From: Desulfovibrio sp. Huiquan2017 | GTDB lineage: Bacteria; Desulfobacterota; Desulfovibrionia; Desulfovibrionales; Desulfovibrionaceae | Assembly (NCBI RefSeq): GCF_017351175.1 | Contig: NZ_JAFMPN010000013.1 | Location: 1 to 64,000, forward strand | DNA length: 64,000 bases | Direction of reading: 5' to 3' | Shown: in pieces, positions 1 to 9,631 of the stretch | Layout of the letters: every line of letters starts with the position of its first letter | How positions within the stretch are numbered: the first letter of the stretch is position 1 | Notes under the pieces: model-generated | What the model saw: the letters and a program-made list of their open reading frames with translations, nothing else | Database searches by the model: none | What the model was told of the DNA's origin: nothing | Made by a program: the position numbers and the translations under genes

Positions 1-138
1 TACCAGCAAAACTCGGGAGTGCCGACATGGTATTTTTGTGGAAGCTTCCCGGTGGCGCCTTAAAGGGAACATCCGGCGTTGAAAACCGTCTGGCGGCGGA
101 ACTCGGGAGATCTGGCCTCCGGCGGGCAAGGCGTGCGT

Positions 139-176
139 CCCGCCCTCCTTTCCTGCTCTTCGGGGCGGGCCTTTTC
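139..176 (+). terminator. possible terminator upstream of first gene
   Basis: A 7-base stem (CCCGCCC with GGGCGGG) separated by about 17 bases is followed by CCTTTTCC. It could end a gene lying left of the window. Bases 1-307 otherwise show no credible coding region; the short open frames there lack ribosome sites and recognisable products. Confidence 0.35.
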
Positions 177-307
177 CATTATGCCCTTCGCGGACAAACG
201 GGCCGGGGCCGTCCCCGCCGAGGCTGTCCATGAACAGTATTTGCATAATCTATTGATTCGAGGCTAAGCTGAACAGACGGATTCCGTTGCAAGATACAGG
301 GGGATGC

Positions 308-2044
308 ATGGACCTGCTTATCATGGCTTCCATAGGGATTCAGCTCACGGCCGCCGCCTTGGCGCTGCTTCTCATCCCGGAAACGGGTCGCCGCTGGTCG
401 TGGATTCTGATCGCCGCCGGGCTCATCGGCATGGTCCACCGGCGGGTGCACACCCTGTACATGTACTGGCAGGGCCGGGCGGCACCGGACATGGCCTTCG
501 AATTCATCGGGCTGCTGGTCTCCGTCATCATCCTCCTCGGGATCATCCAGATCCGACCCATCTTCCGGCAGCTCAAGGCGGCCAACGCAAAGCTGGCCAA
601 GAGCGAGGAGCGCTTCCGGACCGTGGCCGATTTCACCTACGACTGGGTATACTGGCGCGGTCCCGACGGTCGGTTCCTGTACATGTCGCCCGCCTGTGAG
701 CGGATCACCGGCTACCCCCGGGCCGCATTCATGAAGGACCCGGATCTGATGATCCGGATCGTGCATCCCGAGGACCGACCAGTGGTCAAGGCGCATCTGT
801 TCCGGGAGCACCGGGCCGAGGAATCGGATATCCTGGATTTCCGCATCGTCCGGCCCGACGGCACGGAACACTGGCTGTCCCACAGCTGCGTGCCCGTGAC
901 CAACGCCGAGGGCACCTTCCTGGGCGCCCGGGCCAGCAATCGGATCATCGACCAGCGGGTGGAGGCCGAGAACCGGCTGCGCGAAAGCCGCAGGCTGTAC
1001 CGCGATCTGGTGGAACAGTCCCACTTCATCGTTCTGGAGGTGGACACCCAGGGTAAGGTTTTCTTCATCAACCGCTGGGGGCTGGAATTTTATGGTTATC
1101 TCGAAGGAGAACTGATCGGCCGCGAGGCCGTGGGGTTGCTATTGCCTCGGACCGACAATCAGGGCCTGGACCTGAGCGCTCATTTCCACGATCTGCTCGA
1201 CCGCAATCCGGGCCACACCTTTACCGAAGTGGAAGTCCTGCGCCACAACGAGACCCGGGCCACCCTGTCGCTGGGCACTTCGGTCATCGTGGACGAGATG
1301 GGCCAGGCCACCGGCATTCTCTGCCTCGGCATCGATATTACCGCGCGCAAGGCCGCTGAAAAACTCAAGGAAGATGTGGAGCGCATCGTCCGCCACGACC
1401 TCAAGTCCCCGCTCATGGGGATCATCGGGTTGCCCCGGCTCATGCAGGAGGACGAGAACCTGACCGACCGGCAGAAGGAGATGCTCCAAGTGGTCGAGGA
1501 AGCGGGCATGCAGATGATGGATCTGATCAACCAGTCCCTGACCCTGTACAAGCTTGAATCCGGGACCTACGAGCACCAGCCCCAGTCCGTGGATTGGCTG
1601 GCCATCATCATGCGCGCCGCGCGCGACACCTCCATGCACCGTGACCCCGCCTGCCGGGTGGAAGCCACCCTGGACGGGGAAAAGGTCCGGGACGGCATGC
1701 ACCTGTTTATCCAGGGAGATTCCACCCTGCTCTACGGCATGGCCGCCAATCTGCTCAAGAACGCGGTGGAGGCCTCGGGCGGCCGCCCGGTGCATGTGGA
1801 CATGACCAGCGGCGACCCGTGCGTGCTCGAAATCCGCAACAGCCTCCCTGTACCCGAGGAGGTCCGCCATTGTTTCTTCGACAAGTATTCCACCCACGGC
1901 AAGCACAACGGCACCGGGCTGGGCACCTATTCCGCCCGCCTGGCCGCCGAGGCCCACAGCGGCAATATCGCCATGGACTCCTCCCCGGAAACCGGTACCG
2001 TGGTCCGCGTCACCCTGCCTGGAGGGGGCGGAGCCGCGGCCTGA
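308..2044 (+). CDS. membrane-bound PAS sensor histidine kinase
   Basis: Protein of 578 residues. The N-terminal ~90 residues hold two to three hydrophobic segments. Two PAS domains follow (about residues 100-220 and 235-355), the first with an aromatic-rich W-Y-W region. A HisKA dimerisation domain has the phospho-acceptor His363 in RHDLKSP, and a HATPase domain contains a GTGLGTYSARLA motif near the end. It should autophosphorylate in response to a PAS-sensed signal and pass phosphate to a response regulator, but none is adjacent, so this is an orphan kinase. I chose the ATG at 308 preceded by CAGGGGG; a TTG at 287 is in frame but has poorer context. Stimulus unknown. Confidence 0.88.
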   Translation: MDLLIMASIGIQLTAAALALLLIPETGRRWSWILIAAGLIGMVHRRVHTLYMYWQGRAAPDMAFEFIGLLVSVIILLGIIQIRPIFRQLKAANAKLAKSEERFRTVADFTYDWVYWRGPDGRFLYMSPACERITGYPRAAFMKDPDLMIRIVHPEDRPVVKAHLFREHRAEESDILDFRIVRPDGTEHWLSHSCVPVTNAEGTFLGARASNRIIDQRVEAENRLRESRRLYRDLVEQSHFIVLEVDTQGKVFFINRWGLEFYGYLEGELIGREAVGLLLPRTDNQGLDLSAHFHDLLDRNPGHTFTEVEVLRHNETRATLSLGTSVIVDEMGQATGILCLGIDITARKAAEKLKEDVERIVRHDLKSPLMGIIGLPRLMQEDENLTDRQKEMLQVVEEAGMQMMDLINQSLTLYKLESGTYEHQPQSVDWLAIIMRAARDTSMHRDPACRVEATLDGEKVRDGMHLFIQGDSTLLYGMAANLLKNAVEASGGRPVHVDMTSGDPCVLEIRNSLPVPEEVRHCFFDKYSTHGKHNGTGLGTYSARLAAEAHSGNIAMDSSPETGTVVRVTLPGGGGAAA

Positions 2045-2060
2045 TCCCGGGCGTCCGGGC

Positions 2061-2798
2061 CTAGCCCGTGACCACGTACAGGTGCATCTCGCGCGGGCCG
2101 TGGGCTCCGTGGACGAGTTGGGCTTCGATGTCCGCAGTCTTTGACGGGCCCGAGATGAAGGTGAAGGAAGCGGGGAGTTCTCCGGGTTTTTCAAGCAATG
2201 CGTAGCCCTCGGACAGATCGGCGACCAACCGGTCCAGCGGCAGGACCGCCACGTGGATGGACGGCACCAGGGACACGGCCCGGCCGTGGCCCGGTCCCGT
2301 GAGCAGGGCGATGGCTCCGCAGTCCGCGGCGCACCAGTCCGCGCCGGTCACGCCGATGTAGGCGGATTCGGCGGCGGCGCGCAGCCGCGCCTTGCCGGCA
2401 AGCTCGTCCTCGCCGTCCTCGAAGCGGGCCACGTCCACCCGGATGGGGTCGTCGGCCAGGAGTTCGGGAAGACGCAATGCGTGCGGCAGCGGGTCGTCAT
2501 GAATGAGGATGTGCCTGTCTCCGCCCCATTCGGTCTCGGCCGTGCGCGCCAGATCGGCGATGCGCAGTCCGGCCTCGGCCATGTCCCCGACCGCATGGAC
2601 ATTGAGGTTCAAGGGGCCGGCGGTCCGCCGGAGCCGTTCCAGGAGGGCCAGCCGTTCGGGCGGGGTGCGGTCGGCGCGCGCAAGCAGGGCCTCCAGTTCG
2701 CCTTCGGCACGGCTGGAAAAGAGGGTGGCGGCGTCCGGGGCCTGGTCCCGGCCCAGGGCCTTGCGAATGCGGTCGAGGAACTGTTGCTCGTTATTCAT
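2061..2798 (-). CDS. lutC: LUD-domain lactate utilization protein C
   Basis: Protein of 245 residues, last gene of the lutABC set. The LUD fold is visible: an N-terminal helical segment (FLDRIRKALGRD), then an alternating alpha/beta region with the hallmark pattern around TGADWCAADCGAIALL and a C-terminal ISGPSKTADIE stretch. In this family LutC acts with the iron-sulfur proteins LutA and LutB in cytoplasmic oxidation of L-lactate to pyruvate, feeding electrons to the respiratory chain. The ATG at 2798 overlaps the end of lutB by 8 bases, so the two are translationally coupled. A longer frame upstream is only lutB read in another phase. Confidence 0.88.
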   Translation of the reverse strand: MNNEQQFLDRIRKALGRDQAPDAATLFSSRAEGELEALLARADRTPPERLALLERLRRTAGPLNLNVHAVGDMAEAGLRIADLARTAETEWGGDRHILIHDDPLPHALRLPELLADDPIRVDVARFEDGEDELAGKARLRAAAESAYIGVTGADWCAADCGAIALLTGPGHGRAVSLVPSIHVAVLPLDRLVADLSEGYALLEKPGELPASFTFISGPSKTADIEAQLVHGAHGPREMHLYVVTG

Positions 2799-4242
2799 GG
2801 TCGGCTTCCTTGAGGCGCTTGGCGTGGTCGGTCTTCCACCGGTCGGCGAAGGTCTTTTTGGCGATGGCCGGAAAATCGCGGGTGGCGGTCCACTTGGCGA
2901 GGGGGCCGACGCCCTTTCCCAGCACGCCGTCCCTGACGAACGGGGCCTGGGCCAGCCGCCCGGCCTTGACCAGCAGGTTGTAGGCGGTCCGGCTGGACAT
3001 GGCCGCGCTCCAGGCCTTGAAGGCCCGGGCCTCGGTCTTGTCCACGGGGGCGACGTTCCAGGTTTCATCGCCATAGGCGAGCATGTGCCGCAGTTCCGAG
3101 AGCATGCGCGGCAGGTCGTTGTTCACCGGGCAGATGTCCTTGCACGCGCCGCACAGGGATTCGCCCCGGCAGAGGTCGGCGTGCGCGTTGACCCCCTGGA
3201 TGAGGGGCATGATCACCGCGCCGATGGGGCCGGGATACGGGCCGTCATAGGCGTGCCCGCCGATGCGCCCGTAGACCGGGCAAATGTTCAGGCAGCCGCC
3301 GCAGCGGATGCAGGACAGGACCTCGCGGAACCGGGGGTCGGCGAGCATCCGCATGCGTCCGTTGTCGATGATCACCAGATGGAACTCCTCGGGGCCATCG
3401 GTCTCGCCGGGCTGGCGGGGGCCGCCCAGGAAGGAAACGTAGGTGGAGACCTTCTGGGCCGCCGCGCCGCGCGTGAGCAGGCGCAGGAGCATGTCGTGCT
3501 CGGCCAGGGTGGCCGTGACCCGCTCCATGCCCATGAGGGCCACATGGACCCGGGGCATGGTCGTGGCCATGCGGATGTTGCCTTCGTTGGACACCAGGCA
3601 GACGTGGCCGGTTTCGGCGCAAGCGATGTTGCAGCCGCTCAGTCCCATATCCGCGCCGAGCAGCTTCTCGCGCAACGCCTTGCGCGCGGCCTTGGTCAGG
3701 GTGGGCGGGTCTTCGGAGTAGGGGATGGAAAGCTTGTCCTCGAACAGTTTGCCGATCTGGCGCTTATTCATGTGGATGCACGGAGCGATGATGTGCGAGG
3801 GCGTGTCCCCAGCCAACTGAATGATGTACTCGCCCAGGTCGGTCTCAACCACCTCGATGTCTTCGGCTTCCAGCAGGGCGTCCACGCCGATCTCGGCCGA
3901 GGTCATGGACTTGCCCTTGACCACGCTTTTCACGCCGTTTTTGCGGGCCACGTCCAGGCAGTAGTTGCGCGCGTCCTCGGCCGTGGCCGCGAAGTACACG
4001 TGCCCGCCGCGCGCCCGGATTTTGTCGGCCAGAGTGGCCAGGACCATGTCCAGGTTGTTCAGGGTGCGCATCCGCGCCTCCTTGGCCAGACGGCGGTGCT
4101 CCGGGGTGATCTCGTCCCGCCACAGGGCCTGGGTGGATTTGCCGATGCGCTCCTGGATCATGCGGATGGCCGCATGCAATTCCTCGTTGCCGATGGCCTC
4201 GTGGGCCAGTTCTGCGTAGGTCTTGGCGCCTGCGTCGCGCAT
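2791..4242 (-). CDS. lutB: iron-sulfur lactate utilization protein B
   Basis: Protein of 483 residues. The N-terminal half is a LUD-like domain. The C-terminal half carries two ferredoxin-type cysteine clusters near residues 309-322 (CIRCGGCLNICPVYG) and 359-370 (CGACKDICPV), followed by a short tail as in LutB/YkgF. It is expected to relay electrons from lactate oxidation through two [4Fe-4S] clusters. It starts 2 bases after lutA stops and overlaps lutC, making a tight three-gene operon read on the minus strand. The upstream in-frame extension to 4749 lies inside lutA and is not translated as this protein. No lactate permease gene lies next to the operon. Confidence 0.9.
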   Translation of the reverse strand: MRDAGAKTYAELAHEAIGNEELHAAIRMIQERIGKSTQALWRDEITPEHRRLAKEARMRTLNNLDMVLATLADKIRARGGHVYFAATAEDARNYCLDVARKNGVKSVVKGKSMTSAEIGVDALLEAEDIEVVETDLGEYIIQLAGDTPSHIIAPCIHMNKRQIGKLFEDKLSIPYSEDPPTLTKAARKALREKLLGADMGLSGCNIACAETGHVCLVSNEGNIRMATTMPRVHVALMGMERVTATLAEHDMLLRLLTRGAAAQKVSTYVSFLGGPRQPGETDGPEEFHLVIIDNGRMRMLADPRFREVLSCIRCGGCLNICPVYGRIGGHAYDGPYPGPIGAVIMPLIQGVNAHADLCRGESLCGACKDICPVNNDLPRMLSELRHMLAYGDETWNVAPVDKTEARAFKAWSAAMSSRTAYNLLVKAGRLAQAPFVRDGVLGKGVGPLAKWTATRDFPAIAKKTFADRWKTDHAKRLKEADHE

Positions 4243-4244
4243 GG

Positions 4245-4991
4245 CTAATTTCCCTCCCCGGCCAGAATTTCGGCGATGTGCAGGGCTCGGACGTTCGAGC
4301 CCAGGCGCGAGAGTCGCCCGCGTATGTTCATCAGGCAACTGACGTCGCAGCCGACAACGGCTTCGGCCCCGGTGTCCAGGATGGTCTTGACCTTGTCGTC
4401 CGCCATGGCCGTGGATATCTCCGGATATTTGACCGAAAAGGTCCCGCCGAAGCCGCAGCAGCGGTCGGACTCGTCCATCTCGATGAGGGTCAGCCCCGGG
4501 GTGTTTTCCAGGAGCAGGCGGGGTTGCCGCCGGATGCCCAGGCCGCGCGAAAGGTGACAGGAGTCGTGGTAGGTCACGGCCCCGTCGAAGCGGCAGCCGA
4601 GCTGTGCGCCGGGATCGGTCACGCCCAAGACGTCCACCAGGTATTCGGTGAATTCGAACGTCCTGGCCGCCACCCGAAGCGCGCGTTCCAATTGGGCGGG
4701 GTCGTCCCGGAACAGATCGAGATAGTGGTGGCGGACCATGTGTACGCAAGAGCCGGATGGGCAGACGATGGCTTCGCTGTTTTCAAAAATGTCGAGAAAC
4801 CGGCGGGCGGCCTTGGCCGCTTCGGTGCGGTACCCGGAATTGAAGGCGGGCTGGCCGCAACAGGTCTGGTCCGGGGGGTAGTGCATGCGCACGCCGAGCC
4901 GTTCCAGTACCCGGACCATGGCGTCACCTGTCTCGGGAGACAGAGAATCCACCAGGCACTGGATGAAGAGGGTCACGGTGGGTCGGGTCAT
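4245..4991 (-). CDS. lutA: CCG-domain lactate utilization protein A
   Basis: Protein of 248 residues with two cysteine-rich CCG domains: DQTCCGQPAF at residues 41-50 and DRCCGFGG near residue 180, each preceded by a partner cysteine (CLVDS, CPSGSC). Such domains, shared with heterodisulfide reductase subunits and GlpC, ligate iron-sulfur centres. First gene of the lutABC operon, acting in L-lactate oxidation. It is divergent from the binding-protein gene at 5146 across about 150 bases, which must hold both promoters. The ATG at 4991 is the first in frame and matches the family N-terminus. Confidence 0.9.
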   Translation of the reverse strand: MTRPTVTLFIQCLVDSLSPETGDAMVRVLERLGVRMHYPPDQTCCGQPAFNSGYRTEAAKAARRFLDIFENSEAIVCPSGSCVHMVRHHYLDLFRDDPAQLERALRVAARTFEFTEYLVDVLGVTDPGAQLGCRFDGAVTYHDSCHLSRGLGIRRQPRLLLENTPGLTLIEMDESDRCCGFGGTFSVKYPEISTAMADDKVKTILDTGAEAVVGCDVSCLMNIRGRLSRLGSNVRALHIAEILAGEGN

Positions 4992-5145
4992 TGTACAAAA
5001 TCCGGAATATTATGTTGGTTGGTAGGGGGCGGATGTTGCACACTTCGCCGTAAACTTGCAAGTCCTTTCATGTTGCTGTAGAAAAATCGACACGTTAGCA
5101 CATGTTACGGAATTGTCCGATCCGTCGTTTCCCTGGAGGGGGCTC

Positions 5146-6111
5146 ATGAAGCGTTTTATTTGTCTTTTCGCCGCGCTGGTTGTTTTGGGCGTGGCAGGCC
5201 CGGCCCTTGCGGGCAAGGTCGTTATCGACGTCAGCCAGTTCGTCGAGCATCCGGCCCTGGATGCCATTCTCAAGGGGTTTCAGGATGAACTGAAAGAGGG
5301 CGGCATCGACGCCGAGTACAATATCTACAACTCCCAGGGGAACATCGGCGTGGTCTACCAGATCGCCACCCAGGTGGCGGCCGACAGGCCGGACATGATC
5401 GTGGCCATCGCCACGCCCAACGCCCAGGCCCTGATCAAGCAGTACGACAAGACCCCGGCCCTCAAGGGTACGCCCATGCTCTTCACCGGCATCACCGATC
5501 CGCTCCTGGCGGGGCTGGTGACCGACTACGAACATCCGGGCGGCGACGTCACCGGCGTGTCCAATCAGATGCCCATGGGCAAGCACCTGGACATGATCCG
5601 CAAGTTTCTGCCGAACCTGAAGCGGCTCGGCTTCCTGTACAACGCGGGCGAGGCCAACTCCGTGTCCAACTTGAACCGGGTCCGGGCGGCAGCCGGGGAA
5701 CGGGACATCGAGATCGTGGCGACCGCGGTGACCAGCTCCGCCGACGTGCAGCAGGCGGCGTCCAGCCTGGTGGGCAACGTGGACGCCATCTATATCCCCA
5801 CGGACAACACCGTGGTTTCGGCCATGGAGGTGGTCGTCAAGGTTGGGCGGCGGAGCCGTACCCCGGTCTTCGTGGCCGATGCGGACTCCGTGTCGCGCGG
5901 GGCCGTCGCGGCGCTGGGCTTCGATTATTACCAGCACGGCCGCCAGACCGGAGCCATGGCCCTCCGCATCCTGAACGGGGCCAAGCCCGGCGATATCCCG
6001 GTGGAGTTCCAGAAGCGGCTTTCCTTCCACATCTATCCGGCCGCCGCCGAAAAGATGGGCGTCGAAATTCCCGAAAGCCTGCTTGGGGAAGCCGACGTGA
6101 TCCACAAGTAG
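5146..6111 (+). CDS. periplasmic ABC-type substrate-binding protein (ABC_sub_bind family)
   Basis: Protein of 321 residues starting with a Sec signal peptide (MKRFICL, hydrophobic core, cleavage near ALAGK at about residue 22). The mature part follows the two-lobe ABC_sub_bind/TrpX-like pattern: an N-terminal VIDVSQFVEHPALDAI strand-helix, a middle FTGITDPLLAGLV motif and a C-terminal lobe with IYIPTDNTVVSAME and VALGFDYYQHGRQTG. It should bind a small ligand in the periplasm; relatives bind aromatic amino acids or related compounds, but the ligand is unknown here. No permease or ATPase genes adjoin it, so it is an orphan component. A strong GGAGGGGG ribosome site precedes the ATG at 5146; an upstream TTG extension would spoil the signal peptide. 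Confidence 0.82.
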   Translation: MKRFICLFAALVVLGVAGPALAGKVVIDVSQFVEHPALDAILKGFQDELKEGGIDAEYNIYNSQGNIGVVYQIATQVAADRPDMIVAIATPNAQALIKQYDKTPALKGTPMLFTGITDPLLAGLVTDYEHPGGDVTGVSNQMPMGKHLDMIRKFLPNLKRLGFLYNAGEANSVSNLNRVRAAAGERDIEIVATAVTSSADVQQAASSLVGNVDAIYIPTDNTVVSAMEVVVKVGRRSRTPVFVADADSVSRGAVAALGFDYYQHGRQTGAMALRILNGAKPGDIPVEFQKRLSFHIYPAAAEKMGVEIPESLLGEADVIHK

Positions 6112-6126
6112 CCGCCGAAACGACGA

Positions 6127-6161
6127 CAAGGGCCGCCCCTCCACCGGAGGGGCGGCCCTTG
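6127..6161. terminator. shared bidirectional hairpin terminator
   Basis: A 16-base-pair perfect inverted repeat with a 3-base loop (ACC) lies between the convergent ends of the binding-protein gene and the chemoreceptor gene. It is very GC-rich and should stop transcription from both sides. Confidence 0.8.
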
Positions 6162-6187
6162 CTTATGGCATTGTGTGCGGGCCGGGC

Positions 6188-8221
6188 TCAGAACCGTTCG
6201 AAGTCGGTGTCGTTGTCCATGTCCAGATTCATGCCGTTGCCCGGGGGCCCCGGGGATTCGGCGGGCGCCGCGTTTTCGGCCGCAGGCAGGGCGGCCGCCG
6301 GAGCGGAGTGCGCTTGGACAACGGAGCGCTTTTTCTCGGTGGGCTTGCCCACGTTGAAGAAGGACATGGTGTCCTGGAGCTGCTGACTCTGGCTGGACAG
6401 CTCTTCGCTGGTGGAGGCCATTTCTTCGGACGCCGAGGCGTTCTGTTGGATGACGGTGTCGAGCTGGCCTATGGCTTGGTTGATCTGTGTCGCGCCCGCG
6501 TTCTGCTCGTTGCTGGCGGCGGTGATCTCCTGGACCAGGGAGGCGGTCCGTTCGATGTCCGGGACCAGTTGGCCGAGCATCTTGCCCGCCTTTTCGGCCA
6601 CCTCCACGCTGGTCGAGGACAGCTCGCTGATCTCTGCCGCGGCCGTGCCCGAGCGCTCGGCCAGCGTGCGCCCCTCGGCCGCGACCACGGCGAAGCCCTT
6701 GCCGTGCTCCCCGGCCCGGGCCGCTTCGATGGCCGCGTTCAGTGCCAGCAGATTGGTCTGCCGGGCTATCTCCTCGATGATCGAGATTTTTTCGGCGATT
6801 TCCTTCATGGCTTCCACGGTCTGGCCTACGGCTCCGCCGGATTCGCGGGCGTCCGCAGCCGCCTTGGAGGCCAGCGCCTCGGTTTCGCGGGCGTTTTCGG
6901 CGTTCTGGCTGATGTTGGAGGCCATCTGTTCCATGGACGAGGAGACCTCCTCGATGGACGCGGCCTGCTCCGTGGCCCCTTGGGACAGAGACTGGGAAGA
7001 GGCGGACAGCTCGGCGCTGCCCCCGGCCACGTTGCGGGTCGCTGCGTCCACATCGGCCACCACGGACTGGAGCCGTGAAACCATGTCGTTCAAGGCTTGC
7101 GCCAGGACGCCGATCTCATCGCGTTGGTTGATGTCCAGCGTGCTGGTGAAATCGCCCCCGCTCATGCGCTGGGCAAAACCCACACCCTGGAGGATCGGGC
7201 GGGTTATCATGCGCGTCAGCACCCAGGCCAGGATGACCCCGATGAGGAAGGCCGCGGCCAGCCCCACGCCCATGATCGTGGATGCTGTCCCCAGGGCGGA
7301 CACGGCGGCATTGGCCCGTTCCTGTGTGGCCGCCACGCCTGCCGTGGCCGTGTTCTTCGCCGCGGCGAGCACGGCCAGGCCCGCCGTATTGCGCTGCTTG
7401 TTCAGCTCGTTCATGGCCTGGAAGTTGGCCAGGAACTGCTTCATGGCCGTGTTGTATTCTTCAATGGCGACGCGGATGGTTTCCAACAGGCTGAGATTCG
7501 ATGCCTGCCGGGTAACGGCCTTGACGGCTTCAAGCTGTTCCCGCATGGGCGTGAAACGCTCCAGGGCGGCCTCCATTGTCTTCGGGTCGCTCGCAGCCTG
7601 GGCCTTGAAATTTTCAACCCGAACCTCGTTGCAAAGCTGGATCATGGCGTTGATTTTGGCGACCTTGCCGATTCGTTCATGGATTCGGAAGGTCGCCGCG
7701 CCCGCGTCCACATCCTGATCCAGGAGCTGTTGCTGTATGGCCAGCAGTTCCCGGCAATTCTTCATGAATGCCGCCGCGGCGCTGTCCATGGCCTCGCGGT
7801 TCTCCCCGATGGCGTCGATCAGCTGCCGGGTCTGCCCCACCAGCGTCTTATAGGCGCTTATGCCTTGTACGGCGTTTTCGGCATCCGCTTTCAGCTTGAC
7901 GAGGCGGGGATATTTCTCCGCATGGGCCTTGGCCTGGCGTAGATGGCCGTCGGTCTCGCTCAGCCATTTCTGCCCTTCGTCCCAATATGAGGCCTTATGG
8001 CTCAGGGAATACCCCCGGACGGAGTACATGGTCAGCAGCGCGGCACGTTCCAGGCCGTTGGCGATGGCCACTTCCGGGACGTATTCTTCGGCGAGTTGTC
8101 GCGATTCCTCGCTCACGGTCAGCATGTCATAGATGGCGAGGCCGCCCAGAGCCGCGGCGATGAGGATCAAACAACCGAAGCCCAGACCGAGCTTCAGGCC
8201 AAGATTCAGGTTTTTGAACAT
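6188..8221 (-). CDS. methyl-accepting chemotaxis protein
   Basis: Protein of 677 residues: TM1 at residues 10-30, a ~280-residue helical periplasmic sensor (four-helix type), TM2 near 315-335, HAMP, methylation helices and the conserved signalling hairpin ([20 protein letters not shown]). Just after the hairpin tip the usual AVVADEVRKLAERS reads [14 protein letters not shown]; the Val-to-Gly change is unusual. The extreme C-terminus, DFERF, fits the x-aromatic-x-x-aromatic tether that recruits CheR or CheB in some receptors (inference). The ATG at 8221 has a GGAGGG site 4 bases upstream; the longer frame adds an unlikely leader. No che genes adjoin it. Confidence 0.9.
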   Translation of the reverse strand: MFKNLNLGLKLGLGFGCLILIAAALGGLAIYDMLTVSEESRQLAEEYVPEVAIANGLERAALLTMYSVRGYSLSHKASYWDEGQKWLSETDGHLRQAKAHAEKYPRLVKLKADAENAVQGISAYKTLVGQTRQLIDAIGENREAMDSAAAAFMKNCRELLAIQQQLLDQDVDAGAATFRIHERIGKVAKINAMIQLCNEVRVENFKAQAASDPKTMEAALERFTPMREQLEAVKAVTRQASNLSLLETIRVAIEEYNTAMKQFLANFQAMNELNKQRNTAGLAVLAAAKNTATAGVAATQERANAAVSALGTASTIMGVGLAAAFLIGVILAWVLTRMITRPILQGVGFAQRMSGGDFTSTLDINQRDEIGVLAQALNDMVSRLQSVVADVDAATRNVAGGSAELSASSQSLSQGATEQAASIEEVSSSMEQMASNISQNAENARETEALASKAAADARESGGAVGQTVEAMKEIAEKISIIEEIARQTNLLALNAAIEAARAGEHGKGFAVVAAEGRTLAERSGTAAAEISELSSTSVEVAEKAGKMLGQLVPDIERTASLVQEITAASNEQNAGATQINQAIGQLDTVIQQNASASEEMASTSEELSSQSQQLQDTMSFFNVGKPTEKKRSVVQAHSAPAAALPAAENAAPAESPGPPGNGMNLDMDNDTDFERF

Positions 8222-8381
8222 GGGCCCTCCAATGAGCTTTGTGGTGTGCCGGGCTTCCCGGCGGGGAAGCCGCACAAGGGCGATTCTTCCCTATACTTCC
8301 GAACGCATACAGGAAAAAAAGATTGTGGACCACTATATTCGATTTAAAAATCAACTTCTCGAATATTCGGCGCCTGGCGAC

Positions 8382-9617
8382 TCAGCGGTTGGGGAAGTAT
8401 TGGACCAGGGAACGGGAATCCAGGTAGCCCTTGATTTCCTGGTCGATTTCCCCGGGGTTCAGGGTGGAGGTGATCGTCAGGTCGATGTCTTCGCCCAGCC
8501 GATAGATCATGGCGTCGTGCTTGGGGATGTTCGCGTCGTAGATGACCACTTCGGGGAGCAGGGGGTTGGCCGGGTTGACCGAGACGACCACGCCCACGTC
8601 ACCGGAGCTGAAACGGCACACGGTTCCGGGCGGATAGACTCCGAGCATCTTGATGAAGGTCTCCAGGTACTTCCCCTCGAATTGCGCCTTGCGCTTGGCG
8701 AACATCAGGGACAGGGCTTTGTGCGGAGCGAGCCCGAGCTGTACGTCCCGGGTGTTGACCAGCCGGTCGTAGACGTCCGCGATGGACACGATCTTGCTCA
8801 TGTCGGCAATGGCGTCGCCCTTGAGGCCCTTGGGGTACCCCCGGCCGTCGCACTGCTCGTGATGCTGGTAGACGATCTTCATGACCTGGGGGTCGATGCC
8901 GGGCAGCTTGGAGAGCATTTGCACCCCGATCATGGGGTGCCGCTTGAAGAGAATCCACCCGGATTTGCTCAGCTTGGTGCTGATGGCGATGTCGCCGGGC
9001 AGAAGCAGCAGGCCCACGTCGTGGAGCAGGGCGCCCAGGCTGAGAATATTCATGTCCTCGGCGGACAGGCCCAATTGTTTGCCGAGCATCAGGGACAAGG
9101 TCATGACGTTGAGGGAATGAAAATGCTGGCCCGCATCCGTGGCGGTCATATTGATGTGCTGGATGGCCAGGCTGACGTCGTCCAGGAACGTATTGCCGAA
9201 GGCCTCGGCCAGCCGCTTGGCGTCCGCGGCGGCCGAGGGCTCCGCGCCCTTGATGCCTTCGAAGATCCATTTGGATTTGTTCAGGCCCTTGCCGAATTTC
9301 TCGCGGACCTCGTTGAACCGGGCCCGCCGAGCCCGCAGCTCCGAGGCCTTTTCGCGTTTGCGGCGGGACTTGGCGGCCGTTCCCGTGCTGTCCGGGGGCT
9401 CGGGCTCCATGGCCCGGTCCTCGGGCAGCGGGGCGGACCGGCTTTTTTGTGGATCGTAGAGCACGGTGGCGCGGCCGATTCCGATGATGTCCCGCAGTTC
9501 CCGGCGGTTTTTGATCTCGAAGTTGGACAACAGGAAGGGGTGGCTGAACCAGGGAATCTCCCGGAGGCTCACGTACATGCCCACGGTCAGGCGCTTGACC
9601 GATATCTCTTCGAACAT
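8382..9617 (-). CDS. HD-GYP domain protein, probable c-di-GMP phosphodiesterase
   Basis: Protein of 411 residues. An N-terminal DUF3391-like segment (VKRLTVGMYVSL) and a charged linker precede an HD-GYP domain at about residues 155-340 with the HD dyad (LGALLHDVG) and the full HHEQCDGRGYPKG signature. HD-GYP proteins hydrolyse cyclic di-GMP at a metal centre and so shift cells between motility and attachment. A further ~70-residue beta-rich domain ends the protein. Transcribed with the gene at 9632-10759, whose stop is 14 bases upstream of this ATG. All metal-site residues I could look for are present, so it is probably the active member of the pair. Confidence 0.85.
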   Translation of the reverse strand: MFEEISVKRLTVGMYVSLREIPWFSHPFLLSNFEIKNRRELRDIIGIGRATVLYDPQKSRSAPLPEDRAMEPEPPDSTGTAAKSRRKREKASELRARRARFNEVREKFGKGLNKSKWIFEGIKGAEPSAAADAKRLAEAFGNTFLDDVSLAIQHINMTATDAGQHFHSLNVMTLSLMLGKQLGLSAEDMNILSLGALLHDVGLLLLPGDIAISTKLSKSGWILFKRHPMIGVQMLSKLPGIDPQVMKIVYQHHEQCDGRGYPKGLKGDAIADMSKIVSIADVYDRLVNTRDVQLGLAPHKALSLMFAKRKAQFEGKYLETFIKMLGVYPPGTVCRFSSGDVGVVVSVNPANPLLPEVVIYDANIPKHDAMIYRLGEDIDLTITSTLNPGEIDQEIKGYLDSRSLVQYFPNR

Positions 9618-9631
9618 GGCTGGCTCCCGGC

